A stretch of DNA of 54,422 bases from positions 1 through 54,422 of the forward strand of contig CAIMFH010000156.1 of NCBI GenBank assembly GCA_903840265.1, given 5' to 3'. Both the position numbers and the translations under genes were made by a program. This DNA is from an uncultured Schlesneria sp. (GTDB lineage: Bacteria > Planctomycetota > Planctomycetia > Planctomycetales > Planctomycetaceae). The notes beneath the pieces were generated by a model that worked only from the letters and a program-made list of their open reading frames with translations, had not been told where the DNA came from and made no database searches. Below, one piece after another: positions 43,658 to 52,868 of the stretch (the first letter of the stretch is position 1; every line of letters starts with the position of its first letter).

Positions 43658-45803
43658 CGAGTCCGGCACGCCAGATTCCCCCCGTGGCTGGACTTCACCG
43701 CGCTGGTGGCGGTTAACGGTCAAAGAACTCCGCGAAATCCTGCGTGATCGTCGTACGATCATCACGCTGGTCGCGATGCCGCTGCTGATCTATCCCCTGT
43801 TGGGTGTCACGCTGCAGAAGCTGATTCTCGCACAGGTCACTCGAACTCGGATTGAATATCGAGTCGCGCTGCCATCTCAACACGAAGAACCGATGTTCCG
43901 AAAGCTCTTCTCGCTAGGGAACCAATTGGTTTCCAAGCGTGAAGGACGCACTGTCGATATGCAACAGCATCCCCAGGGCACCATCGACGATCCGATCATC
44001 GAATTGATGATTCCGGATCAAGAAGACGGAGGGGGCGATGTTGGCAAAGCAGTTGCCGAGGGAGAAGCCGATATCGCGGTTCTCTTCGGGACACATCCCG
44101 ACAACCGCATTGTCGGGATGGAGATCGTCTATCGATCAGGTTCGCCGGTCAGCCGTGACGCGCGACGATTTATCGAAGATCGATTTCGAGCTTTGAACGA
44201 AGATTTCGCCCGTCACACACTGGCCGAAGAAACGCCGGCGATCCCGCTCCCTTACGATATCCGAGTCGAATCGCTGACACCGGTCGGGAACCAGTCTGGC
44301 ACTCCGCTGTCGCTGGCGACTTTGGTTCCGCTGATCTTGATCCTGATGACGGTCACCGGGGCGGTTTATCCCGCGATCGATTTGACGGCGGGGGAACGCG
44401 AACGTGGCACGCTGGAGGCACTGGTTTCATCCCCGGTCCCTCGTCACGAATTGCTGTTTGCGAAGTATGTCGCGGTAGTGACTGTCGCTGTGATGACCGC
44501 GGTCGCGAACTTGGTTTCGATGATCGTCACCGCCTATGCCAGTGGGCTGGAAGGTTTGCTGTTTGGTGCGGGCGGGCTTTCCGTACGACTGGTCGTGCTG
44601 ACGTTGAGCCTGCTGTTCGTGTTCGCATCGTTCTTCTCGGCCGTGATCCTGATCCTGACCAGTTTCGCTCGCAGCTTTAAAGAAGCACAGGCCTATCTGA
44701 TCCCGTTGATGCTGGTCTCACTGGCACCTGGCATCATTTGTCTGCTGCCAGGGATTGAGTTCAATACGTGGCTGGCTGTCATGCCGCTGGCGAACATTGT
44801 GCTGTTGGCTCGCGATGTGTTCGACAATCGAGTGATCCCGATCTGGGCGCTCGCGACGTTACTCTCGACGGCGCTATACGCGGCGGTCGCATTGTCGGCT
44901 GCAGCCCGGATTTTTGGAACGGATGCCGTGCTTTACGGCGGTGATGGAAGCTGGTCAGACATGCTTCGTCGACCGGAAGTCCCTCGCCCGCAGGCGACGT
45001 TGGGGCAGGCGATGTTCGCGTTGGCGATCCTGTTTCCCACGTTTCTGATCCTGGGAGGAACGGCCTCGCGGCTGGCTCATTTGTCGATCGAGAGTCGCCT
45101 GGCGATCAACATGGCGATCACGATCCTGTTGTTTGCCGTGCTGCCGCTGGTGCTGACTCGTTATTTTGCGATCGCGTGGAATTCGGGATTGTCGCTGCGA
45201 ATGGCTTCGCCGCTGTCGTTCATTGCGGCGGCCGTGCTGGGGCTTTCGTTGTGGCCGTTTGCCTATGAACTGGTGCTAGTCCAGTCGCCCGATCGATTGA
45301 CGGAGTTCGTCAAGCTATTCGAATCGATCAAGGCTCAGATCGATGCCGTGCCATTGGCGTGGAAGTTGATCGCTCTGGCCCTGGTTCCCGCCGCTTGCGA
45401 AGAGCTGTTCTTTCGCGGTTTCCTGCAGACGACTTTTCGAGCGAATATGGCCGGCCCGCTGGCGGTGATCTTATCGAGCACTCTGTTCGGACTGTTTCAC
45501 GTGGTCGTTCGCGATGCGTTGTTCTTCGAAAGATTTGCCCCGACGTGTTTCCTGGGGCTGATCCTGGGAATCGTCTGTTTGAAAACAGGCAGCGTCTGGC
45601 CCGGGATCATGCTGCATTGCATTCACAACGGCCTGCTGCTGACGGTGTCGAATTACACGGAGCAACTGAAGGCCTGGGGGATCGGCAGCGGCGAACAAGA
45701 GCATCTGCCGGCGTCCTGGTTAATCGGTGCCGGCGTGTTGGCGATGGGAGCGATGGCTGTCCTGGTCATGCAGCGGCCTCGGCCCGTGGTGCAGACAAGC
45801 TGA
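43650..45803 (+). CDS. NatB-like ABC permease fused to a CPBP intramembrane protease
   Basis: A protein of 717 residues. The N-terminal part (about 1-410) is an ABC-2/NatB permease: [17 protein letters not shown] with a first membrane helix, a large extracytoplasmic loop (about 65-215), then several helices with [34 protein letters not shown]. From about residue 470 a CPBP (Abi/CAAX protease-like) domain follows with [17 protein letters not shown] and HCIHN, whose glutamates and histidines form the catalytic site. The fusion is known in the family but it remains unusual, since CPBP proteins are more often separate. Together with the preceding ATPase it may export a peptide that it also processes; this is inference. 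Confidence 0.88.
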   Translation: MSDESGTPDSPRGWTSPRWWRLTVKELREILRDRRTIITLVAMPLLIYPLLGVTLQKLILAQVTRTRIEYRVALPSQHEEPMFRKLFSLGNQLVSKREGRTVDMQQHPQGTIDDPIIELMIPDQEDGGGDVGKAVAEGEADIAVLFGTHPDNRIVGMEIVYRSGSPVSRDARRFIEDRFRALNEDFARHTLAEETPAIPLPYDIRVESLTPVGNQSGTPLSLATLVPLILILMTVTGAVYPAIDLTAGERERGTLEALVSSPVPRHELLFAKYVAVVTVAVMTAVANLVSMIVTAYASGLEGLLFGAGGLSVRLVVLTLSLLFVFASFFSAVILILTSFARSFKEAQAYLIPLMLVSLAPGIICLLPGIEFNTWLAVMPLANIVLLARDVFDNRVIPIWALATLLSTALYAAVALSAAARIFGTDAVLYGGDGSWSDMLRRPEVPRPQATLGQAMFALAILFPTFLILGGTASRLAHLSIESRLAINMAITILLFAVLPLVLTRYFAIAWNSGLSLRMASPLSFIAAAVLGLSLWPFAYELVLVQSPDRLTEFVKLFESIKAQIDAVPLAWKLIALALVPAACEELFFRGFLQTTFRANMAGPLAVILSSTLFGLFHVVVRDALFFERFAPTCFLGLILGIVCLKTGSVWPGIMLHCIHNGLLLTVSNYTEQLKAWGIGSGEQEHLPASWLIGAGVLAMGAMAVLVMQRPRPVVQTS

Positions 45804-46099
45804 GACGTAGTCGTTCATCTCGGCTGAAGTTCGATGGAGTCTTGTGCGGGCATCATCGACGTGACTCTTCAGCGGACGGTGCCGCTCTTGTTATCAGGGC
45901 TTTTCGTCAACACGAGCTATTGCGTAGAACACACCAACTCAGAAGAGTTGGACTACTGCTTGTGACTGTTGTTTTTGGAACGACAAATACATCGCTTCAC
46001 CTCACTCAGTTTGCGAAGTATCGAGTTGCCGACGTATCATTCGACTGCCACTTCGCACGAAGATTCGCCGCCACGATCAAAGTTTACTCACGGAAGTTG
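45804..46099. other. Spacer with a 7-bp hairpin
   Basis: CCAACTC at 45934-45940 and GAGTTGG at 45945-45951 form a stem with an AGAA loop. An in-frame extension of the following gene runs back to 45359, but it lies over the CPBP gene in another frame and shows no coding style. No other feature seen. Confidence 0.45.
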
Positions 46100-48451
46100 A
46101 TGGACATGCACAACTCTTTGATACATCGTCCGTTTGTGTTCACCATGATGTTGGTGGCCAGTCACTTCGCGGCTGCTGCAGATCAACCACCTGTTGCAGA
46201 CGCGAAGGCGACTGCCGGCGCCATTGAGTCCGGGCAGCGAGTGCTGACGTGCGGGAACAGCTTTCATGCGTGGTTCGTCGCTCCCGTCTTGAAGGACATG
46301 GCTCATGGGGCTGGAATCGAAGGACACGAAATCGTCGCCGAATCGAAGATCGGCGGATCGCGGGCAATTCAGCATTGGAACGTTCCCGACGACAAGAATC
46401 ACGCGAAAACGGCGTTGCGCGAAGGGAAGGTCGATGTCCTGACGTTGGCCTGCATGCTGGAACCGGACGAGGGAATTGAAAACTTCGCCCGGCTGGGATC
46501 GGAGCACAACTCCAACTTCCGCGTTAGCCTGCAGGAGTTCTGGATCCCCTTCGACAAGTTCGAATGGCCATTTCAAGGCAACCAAGATTCCGTCGACTTC
46601 AATGCGGCCACATCGCAGAAGCTGCAAGATCTGCATCGCCCCTACTTCAAATCGATGGACGATTACGTCCGCAAGCTGAACACTCAACTGGGCAAGCAAG
46701 TCGTGTTTGTCGCGCCGGTCGGCCAAGCCGTCGTCGCCTTGCGAGAAAAAGTAATGGCGGGCAAAGTGCCAGGGATCAAAGATCAGGCAGAGTTGTTCAC
46801 TGATAAACTCGGCCATCCACAACACACGGTCGAAGCATTGGTCAGCTACGTTCACTTTGCCGTCGTCTATCGTCGGTCGCCAGTTGGCCTGCCGGTTCCG
46901 GCAGTACTCAAGCGAGGAAGTCATCCGCAGTGGGATGACAAGCTGAACCTCACGTTGCAGGAAATCGCCTGGCAGGCGGTGGTCGATCATCCCTTGAGTG
47001 GGCTCTCCGAGAAGTCCACAGAAGCCTTCTCGGGAGAAACGACTTCCTGGCATGGCTTTGATCGATACGACTTCCTGATGGACGAAGAGACATTCGCAAT
47101 CGAACCGCACAACGCCGGACCGGACGAGCGAGATGGGATCAATGGCCAGGTCAAAGGAAAACTGCGTTGCGTCGTCGTCGTTCCCAAGCAAGCGGCCGAA
47201 GGAAAGCCATGGTCTTGGCAAGGTTATTACTTCAACCATGAACCGCAAGCCGAAGTCGAACTGCTGAAGCGCGGCTTTCACATTGGCTACGTCTTTTCCG
47301 ATACGGGCAAATCGTGGCAAGCGTGGTACGACTTCCTAACTCAGAAATATGGCTTGTCGAAGAAGCCGTCGTTCGTCGGCATGAGTCGCGGCGGTCGCAA
47401 CGCCTTCACGTGGGCGACAACCAATCCTGACAAGGTCTCCTGCCTGTATGTCGACAATCCCGCGATCAGCCGCGAGAGTCTGATGAAGTTGGGCGCGATG
47501 ATTGAGCATGACATTCCGGTGCTGGACATCTGCGGCAGCCTGGACCCGATCCTGGGCAATCACACGTTGCCATTCGAGAGCATCTATCAACAACTTGGTG
47601 GCCGTGTTTCCGTAATGATCAAAGATGGAGCCGCTCACCATCCTCATAGCCTGCGCGACCCTTCGATTATCGCGGACTTTGTCGTGAGAAGTTTAGAGCC
47701 CGCTCGCGGTGCCGCTCCCAAGTTTGCAGGATCGAAGTTCAATCGGTCAGCGTTTTACAGCGCTGAAAATGTTTATCGGCACTTTCCCAAAGAGGGACAG
47801 TACATCTCATGTCGCGGCCCGTGGTTTTCGGGTTCCTACGATCGCTACGAATTCCGCGTCGATGGGATTCGCGGAGCCGTCTCGGTGATCGCTCCAACCA
47901 AAGCCGCGCCGGGTATGCCATGGGTCTATCGCCCCGACTTTGTGACGCGAGATGCCCTCGTTGACATCGATCTGCTTGGGAAAGGCTTCCACATCGTAGT
48001 CGGCCCCGTACCGACCGACACCAACGGCCCGCTGCTGGATCAATGGAATACGGTCTACAAATACCTGGTCGATCATGGCTTCTCAGCGAAGCCGGTTCTT
48101 GAGGGATCGGGAGGAGCCGCAGGCGACGCCTATGCGTGGGCAATCGCGAATCTCGACAAGGTCAGTTGCATCTATGCCGAAAACCCCATCTTGCGTAGCA
48201 GCATGACGAAGGAGCAACCACTTGAGCATCTGGCGTCATTGGCCAAAGCAGGCGTTCCTATCCTGCACGTTTGCGGCACTGCCGATCCATCGTATGAAAC
48301 TCAATCGAAAGTGGCGGAGCAGCGATACAAAGAGCTGAACGGGCCAATCACTGTCATCGAACAGCCTGGCAACGGACATTTCCCGTTATCACCGAAAGAC
48401 CGGACACCCGTCGTCGATTTTATCGTCAAGGCAACTCGAGCCACTGAGTAG
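46100..48451 (+). CDS. Secreted three-domain protein: SGNH-like domain, alpha/beta hydrolase and a pseudo-hydrolase
   Basis: A protein of 783 residues with ATG starts at 46100 and 46106 near a GGAAG. A signal peptide ends around residue 25 (HFAAAAD). Residues about 45-290 contain VLTCGNSFHAWFV and a long predicted alpha/beta region resembling an SGNH-type domain, although catalytic residues are unclear. Residues about 320-533 are an alpha/beta-hydrolase with nucleophile elbow GMSRGG and a late GAAHHPHS that could hold the histidine. Residues about 577-780 repeat the same fold, but the elbow reads GSGGAAG, so the nucleophilic serine is replaced by glycine, while a GNGHFPLS histidine remains. 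The second domain is therefore likely inactive. No substrate is evident. Confidence 0.75.
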   Translation: MDMHNSLIHRPFVFTMMLVASHFAAAADQPPVADAKATAGAIESGQRVLTCGNSFHAWFVAPVLKDMAHGAGIEGHEIVAESKIGGSRAIQHWNVPDDKNHAKTALREGKVDVLTLACMLEPDEGIENFARLGSEHNSNFRVSLQEFWIPFDKFEWPFQGNQDSVDFNAATSQKLQDLHRPYFKSMDDYVRKLNTQLGKQVVFVAPVGQAVVALREKVMAGKVPGIKDQAELFTDKLGHPQHTVEALVSYVHFAVVYRRSPVGLPVPAVLKRGSHPQWDDKLNLTLQEIAWQAVVDHPLSGLSEKSTEAFSGETTSWHGFDRYDFLMDEETFAIEPHNAGPDERDGINGQVKGKLRCVVVVPKQAAEGKPWSWQGYYFNHEPQAEVELLKRGFHIGYVFSDTGKSWQAWYDFLTQKYGLSKKPSFVGMSRGGRNAFTWATTNPDKVSCLYVDNPAISRESLMKLGAMIEHDIPVLDICGSLDPILGNHTLPFESIYQQLGGRVSVMIKDGAAHHPHSLRDPSIIADFVVRSLEPARGAAPKFAGSKFNRSAFYSAENVYRHFPKEGQYISCRGPWFSGSYDRYEFRVDGIRGAVSVIAPTKAAPGMPWVYRPDFVTRDALVDIDLLGKGFHIVVGPVPTDTNGPLLDQWNTVYKYLVDHGFSAKPVLEGSGGAAGDAYAWAIANLDKVSCIYAENPILRSSMTKEQPLEHLASLAKAGVPILHVCGTADPSYETQSKVAEQRYKELNGPITVIEQPGNGHFPLSPKDRTPVVDFIVKATRATE

Positions 48452-48494
48452 AGCGCATTGCGACGAACTGGGATCTTGAGAAGTAGAAGATACC

Positions 48495-50291
48495 ATGTCA
48501 GCTTCAACGGTAGTGGTGCGCGAGTCGACGATGCTGAAGTGGTCGTTGATCTGCGCGATTGCGATCGTGATCCCCGGTCTGCAAGTCGGACTGCCCTGGC
48601 TGTCTTGTTATCTCGCAAGTAATCCAGAGGACGCTGACCGAAAGGCGATGGGACTTTCAGACCAGCGCAGCTTTTGGACTCTGCGCTTTTCGTTCGACAG
48701 ATTTCTGCATCCGACGCCAGGCACAAATAGTATTGGTACCGAGTTTTTCTCGGCAACCGTCTGCCGAGATGAAATGATCATCTTGCAGATACCTGATCGC
48801 CGCGAAGGCGGAACGATCGATCGCATCAATCTTCGCACGGGAAGCATCACATCTTCTGTGGCGCCTGCTGGAATTGGCAAGGTGATTTCCGATGGTGACG
48901 CCCTGTGGTTCCTGACGGATCGAAATGGCACAGACGATGCGTTTCTCTATCAGGGGCGAGTGGCACGCTTTCAGCGACTCAGGATTGGTCCAGACGACAA
49001 CGCTCGGATGACTCACGAATTGGAATGGTTCGAGGACGACAAGTGGCAGCCAGCAGGACAGTTCGCGCTGATTCCGTTCTATCACGGTTTTTATTTTGAT
49101 ACGGACTTGAGTACCGGAGAACTTTGCTGTGTCCTCAAAGATGAGGAACCGTGGTTCCAATGTGGATTGAAATTACACCCCCGCGACGAACATCTGATTG
49201 AGCTGCGTCGATACCTTGACATTGAGCCAACAGATGCGACGAAGGCTTTGCGGACGGCAGGCTGGCACCCACTCCCTAGTCTAAGTGAAGTCGGTATGTT
49301 GCAGTGGTGCTGGTCAGAAAAACGCATCTTTTTGGCATTGTATCCGAACTTGAGCCACTTTGGCTTCGACGGTTTGCGGTTGTATCGCACAACCCAAGAC
49401 GGGCAACTTTCGGAACAAGAATTCGAATGGCCTGTCGATCAGATCCATTCCGTCACGGCGGACCAGATTCATCTTGTCCGGGCGCACAACGGCCTTTACT
49501 TCGTTGTGAGAAATTCATTTGACGGACGGTGGACTGTCTATCGGTGGGACAGCGGGGACTTAGTCCGTCTCGTCGATCAACGCAGCCCCCTGCTAGGTAC
49601 CACTTGTTTGGATGTTTCGCTCTTTGTCATCTTCGCGTTCGTCATACCGACAGTCGTTTTATCACTTGCCGCAGTTGGGATACGACGCTTGTTTCGTGCA
49701 CGACACGACGTAGCTCCAAAAATTGAGCTCGCGTCCATCGGACATCGCGGTATAGCACGAATTATCGACTTACTGAGCTGGTGCGTTCCGCTCATCGTTT
49801 CGGCAGTGCTGCATCCCCAAATCATTTTCTGGTGGTATCTCGCGTTTGAACTAGGAACGGATATGTGGCCGAAATTGTGGTCCAGCACTATCGGCTTCTT
49901 CGGCACTCCGAGTTGGGATCAACTCACTCTGGTCAGGTTGATCGTCGGATTGATTGCCAAATTGTACCTCTCAATACCTCTGATTCGGCCACTTGCAGTA
50001 CTTGCACTCGTCGTACTGATGGTGCAACTCCTTTGGCAATGCTGGTCCGGCCAGACGCTGGGCAAATGGCTCATGGGGCTTCAAGTAGTTCGCACTGACC
50101 TCAGGCGGTGTGGTTGGGGCCGCTGTCTCGTCCGAGAAGCATTCCTGCTGGTTGATGGATTCCTCTTCCTGTTCTGGGTTCCTGGAGTGATTTGCATGCT
50201 GATCACATCCAAATCACAGCGAATTGGCGATCTTATCCCCGACACAATCGTTATTCGCAATGCGCGCCCGGTGCCCATCAGATCCCGTTGA
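48495..50291 (+). CDS. RDD-domain membrane protein with large ectodomain (paralog 3)
   Basis: A protein of 598 residues, more distant from the other two RDD proteins. An N-terminal membrane segment spans about 13-35; a second start at MLKWSLICAI is possible. A beta-rich ectodomain covers about 45-370, and a membrane helix lies near 375-395. An RDD domain spans about 411-590: RGIARIIDLLSW, WSGQTLGKWLMGLQVV and RIGDLIPDTIVI. The RDD signature arginine and aspartates are present. It lies 43 bases downstream of the three-domain secreted protein and may be co-transcribed. Confidence 0.75.
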   Translation: MSASTVVVRESTMLKWSLICAIAIVIPGLQVGLPWLSCYLASNPEDADRKAMGLSDQRSFWTLRFSFDRFLHPTPGTNSIGTEFFSATVCRDEMIILQIPDRREGGTIDRINLRTGSITSSVAPAGIGKVISDGDALWFLTDRNGTDDAFLYQGRVARFQRLRIGPDDNARMTHELEWFEDDKWQPAGQFALIPFYHGFYFDTDLSTGELCCVLKDEEPWFQCGLKLHPRDEHLIELRRYLDIEPTDATKALRTAGWHPLPSLSEVGMLQWCWSEKRIFLALYPNLSHFGFDGLRLYRTTQDGQLSEQEFEWPVDQIHSVTADQIHLVRAHNGLYFVVRNSFDGRWTVYRWDSGDLVRLVDQRSPLLGTTCLDVSLFVIFAFVIPTVVLSLAAVGIRRLFRARHDVAPKIELASIGHRGIARIIDLLSWCVPLIVSAVLHPQIIFWWYLAFELGTDMWPKLWSSTIGFFGTPSWDQLTLVRLIVGLIAKLYLSIPLIRPLAVLALVVLMVQLLWQCWSGQTLGKWLMGLQVVRTDLRRCGWGRCLVREAFLLVDGFLFLFWVPGVICMLITSKSQRIGDLIPDTIVIRNARPVPIRSR

Positions 50292-50406
50292 TCTCGTGAC
50301 AAAACAACGCAGAATCACGCTTCGCGGCCTGATGTTGCAGCCAGTCTGAACTGTCTGCTACAGTCGGTTGCCTCAAAGGACACTGCATACAAGAGTTGGA
50401 ATTCGC

Positions 50407-51198
50407 ATGGCCCGCTTTACGCAAGCCGATTTGTCGGAACTGAACAAGACATTTGAAGAACGCACGCCGGACGAACTGCTGCAGTGGGCAGGAGCGATTT
50501 TTGGGAAACGCGTCGCGGCATTGTCGGCCATGCAGATGGCGGGAAGCGTCGTCTGCCACATGCTCAGTCGGTTGCAGGTCAACATTCCTGTGTTATTTGT
50601 TGATACCGGCGTCAACTTTCCCGAGACGATTGCAACGCGCGATCGGATTGCTCGTGATTACAAACTCGATGTCATAACGTTGACTCCCAAGTTGACGATG
50701 GAAGAACAGACGGCGAAGTATGGCATTCTGTACCTGACCGCCGAAGGACAGAAGGAATGCTGCGAGATGCGCAAGTCCGCGCCGTTGCATGAAGCACGCG
50801 GCCGCTTCGATTGCCTGGTTGGCAGCCTGCGCCGCGCGGAAGGGGGAGCTCGCAGCCGGTTCCAGATCCTTTCAGTCGACCCCGCGATGAACTGCATCCG
50901 CGTCAATCCGCTGGCCAACTTCGGCGACGAAGAGATGGAACGCTACATCGCCGACCACAAGGTGATTGTCAATCCGCTGCACTATCAAGGATTCTCGACG
51001 ATCAGTTGCAATCGCTGCACGACCCCCGTCCTGCCGGGTGAACCGAAGCGAGCCGGTCGGTGGCGACACCTGGGTCCGTGGTCGGTCTATTGCGGGATCA
51101 ACCCCACCGACATGGACGGTGGCACGTCTATCGCGATTGATCTGCCTCAAGAGTTGATCGACAGGCTGCTCGGCCGCACGACCGACTTCAGCATCTAA
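50407..51198 (+). CDS. cysH: CysH-type sulfonucleotide (APS/PAPS) reductase
   Basis: This enzyme reduces adenylyl sulfate (or PAPS) to sulfite in assimilatory sulfate reduction. The protein has 263 residues starting at MARFTQADL; an earlier start at 50368 is less likely. The nucleotide-binding part includes [14 protein letters not shown] and [14 protein letters not shown]. The iron-sulfur cysteines of the APS-reductase class are visible as [14 protein letters not shown] and [20 protein letters not shown], and the catalytic cysteine is likely in WSVYCGI. The presence of the CC/CxxC set favours APS over PAPS as substrate. It complements the sulfate importer at 32647-36573. Confidence 0.88.
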   Translation: MARFTQADLSELNKTFEERTPDELLQWAGAIFGKRVAALSAMQMAGSVVCHMLSRLQVNIPVLFVDTGVNFPETIATRDRIARDYKLDVITLTPKLTMEEQTAKYGILYLTAEGQKECCEMRKSAPLHEARGRFDCLVGSLRRAEGGARSRFQILSVDPAMNCIRVNPLANFGDEEMERYIADHKVIVNPLHYQGFSTISCNRCTTPVLPGEPKRAGRWRHLGPWSVYCGINPTDMDGGTSIAIDLPQELIDRLLGRTTDFSI

Positions 51199-51215
51199 TG
51201 CATTGAGCTGTCTCC

Positions 51216-51240
51216 GGGAGGGCAGGAGCCTCGCCCTCCC
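51216..51240. terminator. Hairpin between convergent cysH and hemQ-like genes (short copy of the GC-rich repeat)
   Basis: GGGAGGGC (51216-51223) and GCCCTCCC pair around a short loop, followed by AAAAA. The sequence is a contracted version of the repeat at 40416-40500. It could end transcription from the hemQ-like side, where the complement of the A run precedes the stem. Confidence 0.6.
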
Positions 51241-51250
51241 AAAAATCAGA

Positions 51251-52093
51251 TCACACCTGCAGATGTTCGAGCGCTTCGACGGGCGACATCAGATAGCTGA
51301 CGTAGAACGGGCCGAATTCGGCATACTTCGCGGACGCGGTATCGAACCGCATCGTGTAAACGATGTCCTTGATGGACTCGGGATTGCGGCCCCACAGCGT
51401 GACGCCCCACTCCCAGTCGTCCAGACCGGTTGATGCGGTGATCAGTTGCGAGACGCGGCCGGCGAACTTGATCCCGCTCGTCGCATGCTCAGCCATCAAT
51501 GACGATCGGACGCTGAACGGTTCGGTGAACCAGTTCGCGATCGGATGGCGAGCCTTATTCATCGGATAGAAACAGGTCACTGGCCACGCTGGAAAATCGG
51601 GGCACAGGCGCTGCCGATTCATCATCGGCAAGCGTTGGCTGTAGGCGTTGACCTTAGCCGCATAAGCCGGATCATCGGGCGAGACCCCTTCCAGCCGCAA
51701 TCGCTCGGAATACTGTTCGATCGTGGGGACGTACTCGGAGATTTCGGTGATCGAAACGAACGAGTAGACCGGTTGCAGAGCGGCACCCAGCGGGCTGCCT
51801 CGCAGTCCTTGTCGCACGCCGTCGATCAGCAGAGGATCCGGATCCATGATCATCAGGCCAAGGTCTGCTTTGTGACCCGACACGACGGATGTCTGCAGGC
51901 GAACCGGGGCACCCGGGCGCGCGGGATCGAGCAGATGGGCGACGATCTCGCGTCCTTCCGCCAACTGCTTCTGATCCAATTTGTTCAGCGCGGCCTGATC
52001 GATGCGATAGTACAGATGCAGGCAATGCCAGCCTTCGGCAAGTTTGGCACTCGGTTCGGGCAAGGCCTGAGGAGCATGACTCGGTCGATTCAC
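51251..52093 (-). CDS. hemQ: Heme-dependent peroxidase/chlorite dismutase family (HemQ-like coproheme decarboxylase)
   Basis: A protein of 280 residues with GTG as the first codon (MNRPSHAPQ). The family motifs are AEGWHCLHLYYRID near the N-terminus, PVYSFVSITEISEYVPT in the middle, FYPMNKARHPIANWF, AEHATSGIKFAGRVSQLI with the likely proximal histidine, and WEWGVTLWG. In this family HemQ (ChdC) converts coproheme III to heme b in the coproporphyrin-dependent route, while other members are chlorite dismutases. Which one applies cannot be settled from motifs alone. Confidence 0.85.
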   Translation of the reverse strand: MNRPSHAPQALPEPSAKLAEGWHCLHLYYRIDQAALNKLDQKQLAEGREIVAHLLDPARPGAPVRLQTSVVSGHKADLGLMIMDPDPLLIDGVRQGLRGSPLGAALQPVYSFVSITEISEYVPTIEQYSERLRLEGVSPDDPAYAAKVNAYSQRLPMMNRQRLCPDFPAWPVTCFYPMNKARHPIANWFTEPFSVRSSLMAEHATSGIKFAGRVSQLITASTGLDDWEWGVTLWGRNPESIKDIVYTMRFDTASAKYAEFGPFYVSYLMSPVEALEHLQV

Positions 52094-52156
52094 TAATTCG
52101 TTCCCGTTGAAAAACTCGTGCGGATTTATCAGGTCAGCAACCGATTCGCGGTCACA

Positions 52157-52528
52157 TCATTCGTCCATCGGCTGCTGTTCGGACTTGGGGTAACCCGTCC
52201 ACAACAGCGGCTTGGCAGCCTTCGGCAGTTCGTTTCGTTCCAGCAACCCGAGGATCTGAATGACAGTGGGGTTCGTCGGCAGTTCCTTCTTCAGTCGCTG
52301 GACGATCTCATTCGTCACCATCTTTTCGCCGGGGCCGGAAGCACCTTCCAGGAAAGCTCGCTTCTGATCGTAGACCGCCCAGAAGATCGTTCGCTCAAAG
52401 TTTTTGACATTATCGCGAACTTTTGTCGCTTCGCCACCTTTGCAGCGCTGGCCGTTCACGCGGTACATCTCGCGACGTTCGAAGATGATCGCGATCACGT
52501 TCCAGTCTTTGGTGCTGAACAGGCCCAT
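52157..52528 (-). CDS. Small uncharacterised protein
   Basis: A protein of 123 residues starting at MGLFSTKDWNVIAI. The frame stays open further upstream to 52819, but that part crosses a repeat and is poor in coding style. It contains IAIIFERREMYRVNGQRCKGGEATKVRDNVKNFERTIFWAVYDQ, probably a mixed alpha/beta domain, and a C-terminal helical tail ending KSEQQPMDE. There is no signal peptide or membrane segment. I do not recognise a family. It lies about 63 bases upstream of the hemQ-like gene on the same strand. Confidence 0.65.
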   Translation of the reverse strand: MGLFSTKDWNVIAIIFERREMYRVNGQRCKGGEATKVRDNVKNFERTIFWAVYDQKRAFLEGASGPGEKMVTNEIVQRLKKELPTNPTVIQILGLLERNELPKAAKPLLWTGYPKSEQQPMDE

Positions 52529-52732
52529 GGTAATTCCCAAGACGATTGTGCCGACACACGAGGATTTGTACCACGTGTGGTGCCGTTTCGCCATGAGAGC
52601 GTTTGGGCGCGCGGGAAGCAGAACCACGCAGCGCCTGCGACTTTTGCAACTCCGGAACGCCGTCGTTCTGGCGGTGGCAAGGTCAGGGCAGAGAAGGGCG
52701 AGCGCGCGTTCTAGTGCAGCGCGGCCCACGTT

Positions 52733-52821
52733 GGGTGCCACGGTCTCATCAGCCCTTCGGTGTGGCCGTGCCCTCCGTCGAAGACACGACCATGTCGAGG
52801 ACTCCAAGTCCCGTGGCACCC
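52733..52821. repeat. Palindromic repeat, second family
   Basis: GGGTGCCACGG (52733-52743) and CCGTGGCACCC (52811-52821) are exact reverse complements, with weaker complementarity inside (TGTGGCCGTG against CACGACCATG). The size is similar to the large palindromic repeat, but the sequence differs. It lies between the small gene at 52157-52528 and the STN-domain gene. Confidence 0.75.
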
Positions 52822-52868
52822 GATTCGCGAAACGTTACTTAGACCCTTCGGTCCAATGGCAGCCTGAC

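Noticed and set aside
45359-46099. An N-terminal extension of the three-domain protein
   Set aside because: The extension overlaps the CPBP part of the upstream gene in another frame and precedes a clear signal peptide.
46088-47320. A 410-residue minus-strand frame over the three-domain secreted gene
   Set aside because: The plus strand has signal peptide and hydrolase motifs; the minus frame has none.
52529-52819. An N-terminal extension of the small gene at 52157-52528
   Set aside because: It crosses a palindromic repeat and is Arg/Cys-rich without conservation cues.
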